From positions 1 to 64,000 of the forward strand of contig CACYRP010000021.1 in assembly GCA_902776765.1 (NCBI GenBank): 64,000 nucleotides of DNA. Direction: 5' to 3'. Of this stretch, positions 9,081 through 19,700 are shown piece after piece. Numbering within the stretch: position 1 is the stretch's first letter; every line of letters begins with the position of its first letter. Made by a program: the position numbers and the translations under genes. The notes below the pieces were generated by a model. That model made no database searches, was not told where the DNA came from, and saw only the letters and a list, made by a program, of their open reading frames with translations. Origin of the DNA: Fibrobacter succinogenes (GTDB lineage Bacteria > Fibrobacterota > Fibrobacteria > Fibrobacterales > Fibrobacteraceae).

Positions 9081-10622
9081 ATGGATGAAAAGCGCCCACT
9101 TATACTGATCGTTGATGATGTGGTCATGAATAGGACCCTGTTGTCCGACATACTCAGTGACAAATACAATATCATAGAAGCCCAAAACGGCAACGAAGCG
9201 CTCCTTTTGCTCAGGGAAAAGACTTCCGAAATTTCGCTCGTACTCCTCGACATGGTGATGCCCGAAAAAGACGGCATAGAAGTGCTTGCCATCATGAACA
9301 AAAATGGCTGGATTAACGAAATTCCGGTCATCATGATTTCTGGCGAAACAGCGCATTCGCTTGTGGAAGGCGCCTACATGCTTGGTGTTACGGACTTTAT
9401 CGGGCGACCCTTCGACGAAATGGTGCTCAAGAACCGCGTGAACAATACAATTCGCCTTTACAAAAAGCAAAAGAGCCTTTCGGACCTTGTCTTAAACCAA
9501 ATTTACGAAAAAACGCGCAACAACAGCATGATGGTGACGATGCTAAGCCATATTGTGGAATTCCGCAATGGCGAAAGCGGAATGCACGTGCTGCACATCA
9601 ATACGATTACCGAAATGCTTTTGCGTGAACTTTTGCGCCGGTGCAAACGGAACAATATCACAAAATACAACATCAACAAGAACGACATCGGCGTTATCTG
9701 CACAGCATCCTCCATGCACGATATCGGGAAAATCACGATTCCCGATGAGATTTTGAACAAGCCCGGCAGGCTCACCAAAGAAGAATTCGAAATCATGAAG
9801 GAGCATACCATAAACTGCGCCCAAATGCTCAACGCCGTTCCAGTCGGAAAAGACGAACCCTTGATGAAGTACGCTTACGAGATTTGCCGTTGGCACCACG
9901 AACGCTGGGACGGCAATGGATACCCCGACGGGCTCAAGGGGGACGAAATCCCCATAGCCGCTCAAATCGTTTCTATCGCGGACGTTTACGACGCGCTCAC
10001 AAGCGAACGCTGCTACAAGAAGGCGTTCTCCCACGAGAAAGCGCTCGAAATGATCCACAACAACGAATGCGGCGTATTCAACCCGCTTTTGATAGAATGC
10101 TTCGACGCCATCGCCGACAAGCTCGTGATTTCTTTACAGGCATTCGACTGGAGCAAGCAAGCCGACAAGGACTTTTTCTACATCGCCGATGCCATGATGA
10201 ACCACAGCAAACACCCCATATACAACCAGGTGTTCAGGCAGTTTATCGATGAGCGCAAAAAATCCCATTTCTACGAATCCATGTTAAATGGTATTCTCTT
10301 TGAATATTCCTATACGCCAGGCGTCATAAAGCTTTCGTCAAAAGCGTCCAAGAAATTGGGGCTACCAAGGACAATCATTGACGACTACCAACCCAACAAT
10401 GGCGAACAAAGCCAGGCATCTATCGAAAACTTGGAAAAAATCAAAAAGATCTTACGGCGCCATACAGTGCCAAAGGACAGACCTACTCTAATCAAGCAGG
10501 TATTCAATATTGATGGCAAGAGCACGCCTTGCAACGTCAAGGTACTTCATATTTGGACTAAAGGCCAAAACGAAGCCCCCGTGCTCACATCGATGTACGG
10601 ACATATCGATATATCACAATAA
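9081..10622 (+). CDS. Response regulator with HD-GYP domain (c-di-GMP phosphodiesterase type)
   Basis: 513 residues. The receiver (about 8-125) has ILIVDD and the phospho-acceptor in LVLLDMVMP (D57). The HD-GYP domain (about 165-370) has MHDIGKITIPDEILNKPG, RWHHERWDGNGYPDGLKG and ADVYDALTSERCYKKAF, so the HD and GYP residues are present and activity is plausible. The family hydrolyses cyclic di-GMP. The last 140 residues are a region of unknown type shared with the paralogue at 15136. ATG 9081 follows AAAGGA with 10 bases between; the longer frame begins at a TTG. The HPt gene starts 14 bases after its stop, so the pair is likely one operon with the divergent kinase as partner. Confidence 0.92.
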   Translation: MDEKRPLILIVDDVVMNRTLLSDILSDKYNIIEAQNGNEALLLLREKTSEISLVLLDMVMPEKDGIEVLAIMNKNGWINEIPVIMISGETAHSLVEGAYMLGVTDFIGRPFDEMVLKNRVNNTIRLYKKQKSLSDLVLNQIYEKTRNNSMMVTMLSHIVEFRNGESGMHVLHINTITEMLLRELLRRCKRNNITKYNINKNDIGVICTASSMHDIGKITIPDEILNKPGRLTKEEFEIMKEHTINCAQMLNAVPVGKDEPLMKYAYEICRWHHERWDGNGYPDGLKGDEIPIAAQIVSIADVYDALTSERCYKKAFSHEKALEMIHNNECGVFNPLLIECFDAIADKLVISLQAFDWSKQADKDFFYIADAMMNHSKHPIYNQVFRQFIDERKKSHFYESMLNGILFEYSYTPGVIKLSSKASKKLGLPRTIIDDYQPNNGEQSQASIENLEKIKKILRRHTVPKDRPTLIKQVFNIDGKSTPCNVKVLHIWTKGQNEAPVLTSMYGHIDISQ

Positions 10623-10636
10623 AAAGGATGTTTGTT

Positions 10637-10990
10637 ATGACTCTCTCTGAATTTTATAGCTCTCTCAGCGAATCATTAGACGAAGTACTCGAAAGACTCC
10701 GCATGGAATCCCGTATTGTAAAATACCTGGGACTATTTCTCAGCGACCCTAGCTTTACCGAACTCAAGGAAGCCTTTGCAAGTAACGACGCACAAACGGC
10801 ATTCCGCGCCGCACACACGCTTAAAGGTGTTGCCGCAAACCTCGGCCTGAACAAGCTTTCTTCATCGAGCAGCGAGCTTACCGAAGATTTGCGACCGGGA
10901 GCATTTACGGCGAATTCGCCTGCGCTTTTAGAAAAGGTGGAACTGGATTATAATGCCGCCGTGGAAGGGATTAAACAGCTGGAGCAGTGA
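10637..10990 (+). CDS. HPt phosphotransfer protein
   Basis: 117 residues, all helical in character, with AAHTLKGVAANLG carrying the phospho-accepting histidine (H60) in the usual HPt setting. A stand-alone HPt relays phosphate between a hybrid kinase receiver and a second response regulator. Here the likely partners are the hybrid kinases at 6607 and 11090 and the HD-GYP regulators at 9081 and 15136. I chose ATG 10637 because AAAAAGGA ends 9 bases before it; the in-frame ATG at 10628 overlaps that ribosome site. Confidence 0.88.
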   Translation: MTLSEFYSSLSESLDEVLERLRMESRIVKYLGLFLSDPSFTELKEAFASNDAQTAFRAAHTLKGVAANLGLNKLSSSSSELTEDLRPGAFTANSPALLEKVELDYNAAVEGIKQLEQ

Positions 10991-11087
10991 TTAGTGGTTA
11001 GTAAACAGTGGTTAGTAAACAGGGCGGCTTCGCCGCGATTATAAATCCTAATCACTAACCACTAACCACCAACCACTAAACAGATCC
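10990..11087. repeat. GGTTAGTAAACAGT / AACCACTAACC inverted repeats between converging genes
   Basis: Direct repeats GTGGTTAGTAAACA occur on the left and ACTAACCAC / ACCAACCACT on the right, with a small hairpin GCGGC-TTC-GCCGC between. The two sides can pair into one long stem between the converging stops at 10990 and 11090. Related ACCAACCACT words recur at about 13746-13765. It may serve as a terminator, although no clean T run follows. Confidence 0.5.
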
Positions 11088-11089
11088 TC

Positions 11090-13474
11090 TTATTTCTTGA
11101 GAAACTTCTTCAATGCGTCTTCGAGTTGAGCGATGACAATGGGCTTTGACAAGTGACCGTCCATGCCCGCCTCGATGGACTTGCGGCGATCTTCGTCAAA
11201 CGCATTTGCAGAAAGTGCAATAATCGGGACTCGCTTTTCCGGGTACATACTACGGATAATACGAGTGGCCTCAAAGCCATCCATCACCGGCATTTGGATA
11301 TCCATCAAAATACAATCGTAGTAATCGGGGCCCTTTTCTTTTAGGCGTTCCACGGCAACAGAGCCATCTACAGCCGATTCGACAACAATACCTGCATTTT
11401 CAAGGACATCTCTTGAAATTTCCAAATTCAAATCATTGTCTTCGACAACAAGGACTCTGAACCCTTCAAACGAAATGATTTCGCGTTCAGAGTGCACAAA
11501 GCGAACCTGTTCTACCGTTTCTGGATTTTCTTGAATACGCAAGGGGATGCGAATCGTAAACTTGGAACCTTCACCCACCTTGCTTTCTACATTGATGGAG
11601 CCTTCCATCATATCGACAATGCGCTTGGTGATGGCAAGGCCAAGGCCTGTTCCCTGCTGCTTACTGACCGTAGATGTTCTTTCGCGGGAAAATTCATCAA
11701 AGAGGTGTTGCAAGTATTCCGGGCTCATACCGATTCCAGTATCCTGGATAATGAATTGGTACATCCCGAACCCTTCGCGGTCTGAAGGAATCTCGCTAAT
11801 GTCAACGAGAACAGAGCCTCCCGATGGCGTGTATTTTACGGCATTAGAAACGACGTTGATAATCACCTGATTCATGCGCAAGAAATCCACATAGACATAG
11901 CGGTTCTTGACGTCATGACGTACAAATTCAAAGCGAACATTTTTCTTTTCGGCAAGTGATGTCAGCATGGAAACGATGTCATCGCCGTTTTCATCTAAAT
12001 TGACCGGATTCAAATCCAGTTCGACTTTGCCGCTTTCAATACGCGACATATCCAAAACGTCATTGATCAGGGACAATAGATGTTCGCTCGAAAGTTTGGA
12101 CTTGTTCAAGCAATCAAGCGCCTTTGCCTTGTCGTCGATATTTTTTACAGCCATGTTGGTAAAGCCAATCATCGCGTTGAGCGGTGTGCGGATATCGTGT
12201 GACATGTTGAAGAGGAACGCACTCTTTGCCTTGTTTGCAAGTTCTGCTTTTTCAAGGTTCGCCATTTCTCGTTTTGTTTCAGCATCGACGCTGTGGAAAC
12301 CCGCAATCACATGGTTCTTGGAATTTTCGTCCTTTACGAATTTAATTTGGTAGTAAATATCTTCGCCATCATTTTGCAATCTGAAATTGACGAAATACAT
12401 GTGTTCGCGCTCGACCATGTCGAGAACTTTTGCAGGTTCCGTCGCCGCACAGAACGCTTCGCGGTCGCTAGGGTGCACAACCGTATTGACGAGGAGTTCC
12501 AGACGATTCCCAAAATTATCGATTTTAGACCAGCCCGGCACAAACTTTTCGAACAACGGATCAAATCGGTAATGCGTTTCGGAGAGCGTATCGTAATCCA
12601 CGTAGACTACGCAACCAAAGTCATCGGACAATCCAGAAATCACAGCCATGTCGCGAGTTGCCGCAACTTTACGTTCGGCCTTGGCGGATTCTTCTTCATC
12701 TACGTTTTCAAGCGTCACCACAATATGGCTATCGGAATCGGGAGTTTTCGCCGCCTTCAAACGGTAATACACCAACCGACCATCAATGAAAAAGCGGAAA
12801 GCTATAGACACGGCGCGATCATCTTCTAGACCGCTCAAGAGTTTCTCTTTATTGATAAAATCCTTGACCGCTTCCCAATCGTCCCGATAAACAACCTTTT
12901 CTAAAGCCTGTTCAAAACCTTCAAAAAAATTGTTGCACGTTTTGACATCTAGGTTTTTCACGACCCCTTGAGCGTTAAATTCAATAAAAGAATTGTCGCT
13001 TGTATCGACGTAATAAATGTTATCGAAGCCATCGCCAAGCGTATTAGCAATATCGGAATACTGAGCCAGTTCACGCAAGTGCATCTTGAACTCAATTTGC
13101 TCGGTAACGTCCGTAGAGCACCCTTCTAGCCGTACACCACGTGTGTATTCGTAACTTCGACCACCATGGCTTCTGAGGTAGATAATCCCACGCGTCTGGT
13201 GGTTCCATGCGTACTCCAGTTCAGACATTTCACCGCGAGTCATGAGGTCAATGGATTCGGCAAAAGTCTCGTAATACGAGAGGTCAATATTACTGCTCCA
13301 TAAATTGTAAAGATCTTCGGGGAGCGTTTCTTCGGGCAAACCAAGAGTTTGGAGGAAAGCCTTGTCAGCATACATTCTAGGAGGCTTGCCATCGTCAAGT
13401 TCGATGGTCCACAAGCCAAGACCTGCACTAGAAAGAATCGCATGCATCAAATCTGACGATTCAAGGCCGTCCAT
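11090..13474 (-). CDS. Hybrid histidine kinase with repeated PAS-like sensor modules
   Basis: 794 residues with no signal peptide or membrane helix, so cytoplasmic. An N-terminal PAS-like region is followed by two copies of a module of about 125 residues (starting near NIYYVDTSDNSFIEF and VVYVDYDTLSETHYRF, each ending in a hydrophobic strand such as HIVVTLENVDEE). Then come HisKA with SHDIRTPLNAMIGF, a HATPase with GIGMS and GTGLGLAIT, and a receiver with VLVVEDNDLN and MDIQMPVMDG. I chose ATG 13474 because GGAGGA lies 9 bases upstream. The longer frame to 13630 starts without a ribosome site and encodes non-conserved sequence. The same PAS-like module is present five times in the kinase at 16710. 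Its input signal is unknown. Confidence 0.88.
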   Translation of the reverse strand: MDGLESSDLMHAILSSAGLGLWTIELDDGKPPRMYADKAFLQTLGLPEETLPEDLYNLWSSNIDLSYYETFAESIDLMTRGEMSELEYAWNHQTRGIIYLRSHGGRSYEYTRGVRLEGCSTDVTEQIEFKMHLRELAQYSDIANTLGDGFDNIYYVDTSDNSFIEFNAQGVVKNLDVKTCNNFFEGFEQALEKVVYRDDWEAVKDFINKEKLLSGLEDDRAVSIAFRFFIDGRLVYYRLKAAKTPDSDSHIVVTLENVDEEESAKAERKVAATRDMAVISGLSDDFGCVVYVDYDTLSETHYRFDPLFEKFVPGWSKIDNFGNRLELLVNTVVHPSDREAFCAATEPAKVLDMVEREHMYFVNFRLQNDGEDIYYQIKFVKDENSKNHVIAGFHSVDAETKREMANLEKAELANKAKSAFLFNMSHDIRTPLNAMIGFTNMAVKNIDDKAKALDCLNKSKLSSEHLLSLINDVLDMSRIESGKVELDLNPVNLDENGDDIVSMLTSLAEKKNVRFEFVRHDVKNRYVYVDFLRMNQVIINVVSNAVKYTPSGGSVLVDISEIPSDREGFGMYQFIIQDTGIGMSPEYLQHLFDEFSRERTSTVSKQQGTGLGLAITKRIVDMMEGSINVESKVGEGSKFTIRIPLRIQENPETVEQVRFVHSEREIISFEGFRVLVVEDNDLNLEISRDVLENAGIVVESAVDGSVAVERLKEKGPDYYDCILMDIQMPVMDGFEATRIIRSMYPEKRVPIIALSANAFDEDRRKSIEAGMDGHLSKPIVIAQLEDALKKFLKK

Positions 13475-13765
13475 GATTTGCAGTTCCTCCAACAAAAAAA
13501 ATCCCACCTTAACAACCCTCAATGGTCGCCCCAATGTATAAGATACACTTATTTTCGAGACTTGTTTGAGAAAGCACGGGCAAAGTCTAGCTTTTTTAGA
13601 GCAAATAGAACGGAGCTGGTTATTAGCCAAAGGTCAACAGTCTTTAACTATTGTACAATGCTGGTATTGTAATCGTTTAAAGTATGGATCGACGAATCTA
13701 AACGCAACCAACGAAGCTCTGCCTACCCGCTCAAAATTTTCCACCTAACCACCAACCACTATTTA

Positions 13766-14914
13766 CTAACCCCTCGCCTTCAATTTCTTCTTGCGCCAGA
13801 TTTTGAATTCCATGTAGAGCGTGCTGACGGTGTAAACAAACAGGAGCAGGAGAATCGTGTTCTTCGGGCGATTCAGGTTGCAAATGCCCCACGCAAACGT
13901 GATAATGGGCAGATGGATCAAGTACGGATAGAACGAAGCACGGCCAATGCGGCGCACAAGCGGGATGCAGAAAAATTTTGCCAAGAAGCCCTTGCCCGAA
14001 AGGAGGCTCACCACGAACATACCGTAAATGAAAATCGGGAGGCTATGATGGATAAAGTAATTATAGCCAGGGTTAGCATCAGCGCGCATGAGGAAAAGAC
14101 TCCCATAAAGAGCCAAGAGCAAAAGCGCTTGCGCGATGCCGCTCATAAAATCTTTCTTGAGAAAATCGAAAACGCCCTCGTTGTAAAGGCGGTAGAGCAC
14201 CATGCCAAACAAGTATTCAAAAACGCGCACCGGAGCAAACATGTGGAAGAACCGGTACTTTGCATCGTAACCGTCAAACCAAAGATTGCCTGAATTGCCA
14301 TACACAACCGCCCAAAGAATCCCCGGAATGAACACAGCGCCAAACAGCCCCCAAAGCGTGCGGCGGTTCTGCTTGATCAGCCAACGGCTAAACCAAGGCG
14401 TAATGGCATAGCAAACAAAAAAGCTCGTCAAGGACCAGGAAGGTTCATTCAACTTCATGCCTAAATCGGGAGCAATCGACCACGTGAGCGTTAGGTGCAT
14501 CAAGAGGCTCCGCCACGGATGGAACATCTTGGAAAGCCCCGTCGATGCACAATCGCCAATTTCTGAAAGCGCGGGCAAGTGCGTGTAGCCGCTCATCTTG
14601 AACATCACGAGCACAAACATCAGAAGCGTCATGAAAAAATGCAAGCGGTACAGTTTTGCAATGCGACCGAACATGAACGGAATCACAGGGATTCTGCGGT
14701 CGGGGTCGCTATACTTGCTTGCGAAAAGGAACCCTGCCAGCACGTAAAAAATTCCCGCCGCAAATGCCGGAGCAGAAATAATGGGCATCACCCATTTGCA
14801 ATCGGCCATGTACGTAAGGGCATTTGAACTGCCCAAATGGAGCATGACAATGTTGAGGCTCGCAAGAAGGCGAAGGCCATCAATAGCGGGGAAATAATTT
14901 GCGGATTTCGACAT
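13766..14914 (-). CDS. Membrane acyltransferase, family 3
   Basis: 382 residues with about ten hydrophobic segments. The N terminus FPAIDGLRLLASLNIVMLHLG matches the start of acyltransferase family 3 (OafA/NolL type), where the His in the first helix is catalytic, and a conserved Arg follows in FMFGRIAKLYRLHF. The family transfers acetyl or other acyl groups to surface sugars such as O-antigen or exopolysaccharide. The substrate cannot be told from sequence. The ribosome site before ATG 14914 is weak (TTCTTGAA). It sits alone between two signalling genes and is divergent from the HD-GYP gene at 15136. Confidence 0.85.
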   Translation of the reverse strand: MSKSANYFPAIDGLRLLASLNIVMLHLGSSNALTYMADCKWVMPIISAPAFAAGIFYVLAGFLFASKYSDPDRRIPVIPFMFGRIAKLYRLHFFMTLLMFVLVMFKMSGYTHLPALSEIGDCASTGLSKMFHPWRSLLMHLTLTWSIAPDLGMKLNEPSWSLTSFFVCYAITPWFSRWLIKQNRRTLWGLFGAVFIPGILWAVVYGNSGNLWFDGYDAKYRFFHMFAPVRVFEYLFGMVLYRLYNEGVFDFLKKDFMSGIAQALLLLALYGSLFLMRADANPGYNYFIHHSLPIFIYGMFVVSLLSGKGFLAKFFCIPLVRRIGRASFYPYLIHLPIITFAWGICNLNRPKNTILLLLFVYTVSTLYMEFKIWRKKKLKARG

Positions 14915-15135
14915 TTCAAGAAGAAAATTTAGAAAAACAAGGAGAATTTCTCGCCCAAGATAATGTCAACCGAAGTCTAACAACTCTAAACTGGAATAAA
15001 AGCATGCGAAAAAAACAATAAAAAAGCCTATATCTATAAATTCATAGTATTACAGTTACCACTTTGAGCCGTTTTTTCTTAAATTAATGTAACACAGCGT
15101 TATGATTTTCCATACGCACAACATGAAATAAGACA

Positions 15136-16653
15136 ATGAATAATGAGAGGGCAAAAATATTAATCGTCGATGATGACGCGATGAACAGAGTCGTGCTTTC
15201 CGACCTGCTTTCAGACGAATATGACATCATCGAAGCAAAAGACGGCGACGAAGCCATCGAGATTCTCGAAAAGATGGCAAAGGAAATAACGCTTGTCTTG
15301 TTGGACATGGTTATGCCTGGAAAAGATGGGCTCGAGGTCCTCGAAATCATGAACGAAAAGGAATGGATCAAAGGCACTCCGGTCGTGATGATTTCTGCAG
15401 AAACATCAAGTCCACATGTAGAAAAAGCTTTTGAACTTGGCGTTACCGATTTTATCTACCGTCCGTTCGACCAGATGGTCGTGCAAAACCGCGTGCGCAA
15501 TACTATCGGGCTGTACGTGAAACAAATGCGACTTTCGGAACTTGTAACAGACAAGATTTACGAAAGAACGCGAAACAGCGACATGCTCATTTCCATCTTG
15601 AGCCATATTGTTGAATTCCGTAACGGCGAAAGCGGCCAGCATGTTTTGCATATCAAAAAGATTACTGAAATTCTTTTACACGCATTGAACAACCGCACTA
15701 AGGAATACAATCTTTCTGAAGAAGAAATCAACACCATCGCCACAGCGTCTTCGATGCACGATATCGGAAAAATTACGATTCCCGATGAAATTCTGAACAA
15801 GCCAGGCAGGCTCACAAAAGAGGAATTTGCAATCATGATGCAACATTCCATGAATGGCGCTCAAATGCTTGACACCATCCAGTTTTTCAAGAAAGAACCT
15901 TTGATGAAGCATGCTTATGATATTTGCCGTTGGCATCACGAACGCTGGGATGGCCGTGGTTACCCCGATGGACTCAAGGGAAACGAAATTCCCATCAGCG
16001 CGCAAGTAGTCTCCGTTGCAGACGTTTACGATGCTCTGACCAGCGAACGCTGCTACAAGAAGGCGTTCTCCCACGAGAAAGCGCTTGAGATGATCCGCAA
16101 CAACGAATGCGGCGTCTTCAACCCATTGCTTTTGGAATGCCTCGGCGATGTTGCCGACCGACTGCCTCAAGAAATCAACGACAACAGCAAAAGCCATTTA
16201 AGCGAAGCTGAATTCTCGAAAATTGCAAGATCCATTTTCGAAAGTACCGAAGACAACACAGACAATATCGTTTACGAACAATACCTTAACGAACACAAGA
16301 AGAGCCAATTTTTTGCATCACTGCAGCGCGGGGTTACATTCGAGTACACTTACGAGCCTTCGATGCTAAAGCTCCATGCAAAGCGGGCTAAGGATTTGAG
16401 TTTCCCCAAAACGATGGTCGAACCCGAAAACAATCCCGATTTCTGGAATATTTTTGGACGCGACAACTGGGATGAATTCGTCAAGCTTTTGCATGATCCC
16501 CAACTCAATAACGACTCCTTTATATACAACAGCGACATGAGAATTAAGGGAGAAAAAAGACCATGCAAAATAAAGGTCCAACAGAGTTGGAACCGACGCG
16601 ACCCGGAAAACCCGGAATTGATTTCCATTTACGGCTGCGTGGAGTTTATATAG
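15136..16653 (+). CDS. Response regulator with HD-GYP domain, paralogue of the 9081 gene
   Basis: 505 residues with the same architecture as the protein at 9081. The receiver has ILIVDDD and LVLLDMVMP (D57), and the HD-GYP domain has MHDIGKITIPDEILNKPG, HHERWDGRGYPDG and ADVYDALTSERCYKKAF. The C-terminal 130-residue extension is also shared. Predicted role: phosphorylation-controlled hydrolysis of cyclic di-GMP. A 44-base stretch (16042-16085) is identical at the DNA level to 10002-10045, although flanking codons differ at synonymous positions. No strong ribosome site precedes ATG 15136, but the start of the receiver fold demands a start close to it. It converges with the kinase gene at 16710. 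Confidence 0.9.
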   Translation: MNNERAKILIVDDDAMNRVVLSDLLSDEYDIIEAKDGDEAIEILEKMAKEITLVLLDMVMPGKDGLEVLEIMNEKEWIKGTPVVMISAETSSPHVEKAFELGVTDFIYRPFDQMVVQNRVRNTIGLYVKQMRLSELVTDKIYERTRNSDMLISILSHIVEFRNGESGQHVLHIKKITEILLHALNNRTKEYNLSEEEINTIATASSMHDIGKITIPDEILNKPGRLTKEEFAIMMQHSMNGAQMLDTIQFFKKEPLMKHAYDICRWHHERWDGRGYPDGLKGNEIPISAQVVSVADVYDALTSERCYKKAFSHEKALEMIRNNECGVFNPLLLECLGDVADRLPQEINDNSKSHLSEAEFSKIARSIFESTEDNTDNIVYEQYLNEHKKSQFFASLQRGVTFEYTYEPSMLKLHAKRAKDLSFPKTMVEPENNPDFWNIFGRDNWDEFVKLLHDPQLNNDSFIYNSDMRIKGEKRPCKIKVQQSWNRRDPENPELISIYGCVEFI

Positions 16654-16709
16654 ATAAATCTTACGAATCCTATTCCACGGCTCGCGGGAACGACAGCGCG
16701 TTGCATATT

Positions 16710-19700
16710 TTAGTTTAAGAATTTCCGAAGGACTTTCTTGAATTTTTCGACATCAATGGGCTTGGCGACATGTTCGTTCATGCCGGCATCGAGGGCTGCT
16801 TTACGGTCTTCTTCAAACGCATTGGCAGTCATTGCGACAATTGGAACTTTTCGGAAATATTCATCGTGCATATCCCTAATGCGGCGGGATGTTTCAAGGC
16901 CATCCATAATTGGCATTTGCACATCCATCAAAATCATGTCATAGCAGCCAGGCTTTTCGGCACAGAGCTTTTGTAGAGCCACACTTCCGTCTTCGGCATA
17001 ATCCACAACAAAGCCCATTTCTTCTAGGACATTCTCTGCAATTTCACGATTCAGTTCGTTATCTTCGACAAGGAGAATTTTCATTCCAGTGAAATCATCC
17101 TCTTTTTCTTTCACCGTTTTTACTTCTTCCTTTTGAACACCAATAGCACGCGCCAAGGCTCCATGCATTTCGGAGAGGAACAAGGGCTTGTTAATGAAAT
17201 CTGTCACGCCGGCTTCACGAGCCGATTTTTCCATATTCGTCCAATCATAAGCCGTCATGATGATAATCGGATTACCGTTATCCGGGATAGAACGGATTTG
17301 GCGCACCACATCAATACTATCCAAATCCATCATGAAATCATCGACGACAATAACGCCATAGCTTTCATGCCTTTCTATCGCTTCTTTCACGCGCAGAACC
17401 GCCTCGTTGCCATACATGGTCCATTCAGCCCTCATTCCCAAACGGCGAAGCAAGCTTGTCGCACTGGAGCATGCATTGTAATCGCTTTCAACGACAAGCG
17501 CACGCACATTTTGCAAAGCCGCAAGATTTGAAGAATCCACTGTCGTATTCTGGATTTTCAGCTTGAGACGAACTATAAATTCAGTTCCCTTGCCGGGGAT
17601 ACTTTCGACTTCAATGGTACCGCCCATCATATCGACGATTTTCTTCGTAATGGACATGCCAAGCCCAGTGCCTTGCGTCTTGGAAAGCGTCGAAGTTCGT
17701 TCGCGTTCGAACGGTTCATACAGGACTTTCAAGAATTCGGGACTCATCCCAATTCCATCATCCTTGACATGGAACTCGAACATTCCCGTAGTTTCATCTT
17801 TACCGATTTCACGCACAAGTACATGGATATTTCCGCCCACAGGCGTAAACTTGACCGCATTCGATAGCAAGTTGATCAACATCTGGTGTAAGCGCAGTTT
17901 ATCGCAAACCACATTTTCGTTTTCGATATCAAAGCAATCCATGTAAAAATTTTGCTGCTTTGCATAAGCTTGCCCCAAAACAATTGTATTCAAGTCATGC
18001 ATAATTTCGGACAAGTTGCAATTCACTTCTTCGAGGCGAATTTTGCCCGACTCAATACGGCTCATATCGAGAATATCGTTAATGAGCGAAAGCAAATGCG
18101 TACTGGAAACAACCGTTTTATCCAGATAGCTCTTGACCGCAGAAGGGTCATCCAAGTTGTTCAAAGCCAAATTGGTAAAACCGATAATAGCATTCATCGG
18201 CGTGCGAATATCATGCGACATGTTCGAAAGGAACATCGTTTTCGCCTTGTTTGCTGATTCGGCTTGCACCAAAGCCTTTTCCAAAAGCCCTTGCTGTTGT
18301 TCGAGCGCAATTTTCTGTTCTGCAATCTTGGCATCAAGTTCCAACTTTTGTGCGGTCACATTGTCGATGAACATAAACGCCAAAATAAAGCTCATCGGGA
18401 TGCCATTCTTGCGTTCGACTACAACCATAGTGGCACGGCGCCATTCTCCTTTAAGCGCCCTATAGTTGTATTCGCGTTTGTCATCATCGGCCAAATATGA
18501 ACGCATGAATTCGACACTCGACATGTTTTCCCAAGTTTCGCGGAACTCCGGAAGGACAGCCTTGCTAAATTCGAGGACGGCACTACTGTATTTGGTGTAG
18601 CCGCCGTTGGTGCTTCCCTTTTCGTAAATAGGCGACTCGCGGACGCCGCGGATGGTATCATCTTCAAGATTTACGAAATAAACACCAAAATAGTCTTCGT
18701 AGAGCTTACTATCGACATAGCGGTTCAGGATTTCGGCATCCTTGTCGGCAAAACCAAGCACAACGGCTCGCGGTTTTTCATTTTCAGGCCCGACTTTCAC
18801 GAATTTCATTTCGCAAAAACGTGCAACACCACTTTCATAACTGCGGTATTGCGTAATAAACGATTTTTGCGAACCGAGTTGAGCCTTGATTTTTTTGATA
18901 GAACCGGCATCAAGAACCATTTTCTTGTCGAGCTCGTAGACAAAGCTATCGACATACATCTTGAACGCATCAGAATAATGGATCCCGCTCGAAAAAATCT
19001 TTCCGAATTTCGATTCCGTATCGGCATTCATCGTGTAGGGTGTAAGGCTATCCGTTTCGAGGTCAATGTAATAGACAGACGAATATTCCGTTGCAAGGAC
19101 GTTGATGATATCAAAATTGCGCTCCATATTGCGTTCGCGCTCTTGCCTTGCTATAACTTCTTTATGGATGTTGGTGACGGCGATAATGACATAGTTATCC
19201 ACGGCATTAGACAAAAGAGCCTTGAGGCGATAATACTGCGGTTCGCCATTGACCAAGAGCCTGTATTCCATGGAGAAGAATTTGTTGTCCGCAAGCTTCG
19301 ATAGCAAATTTTCACGTTTCAGCGTCGAATGCATTTTTTCCATATCCTGCGGATACACAATTTTCTTGATATCCCTGGCACATTCCTGGAAAAAATTTTG
19401 CCCAGTCGTTAAAAGCTTAAGCTTGATATAGCTGCCTTCCTGACTGAACATATCGTACGATTCGTCTTTCAGGTTCACATAATAGATGATTTCGTATTCG
19501 ACACTTAGCGCATTCGCAATTTCTGAAAATTCGCGATTCATCAAATCCGTGCGCATTTTTTCGTCACGGTCCGCAACACCAAGCACGACAACCGATGAAT
19601 CTTCGTCGGAAATCCGAACGAACTTCATCTCGTGGTAGCGGCCCTCTTTATTTTGGTATTCAATTTCAAAATGGCCAAAATTCAAGAGTTTTTCACGGAT

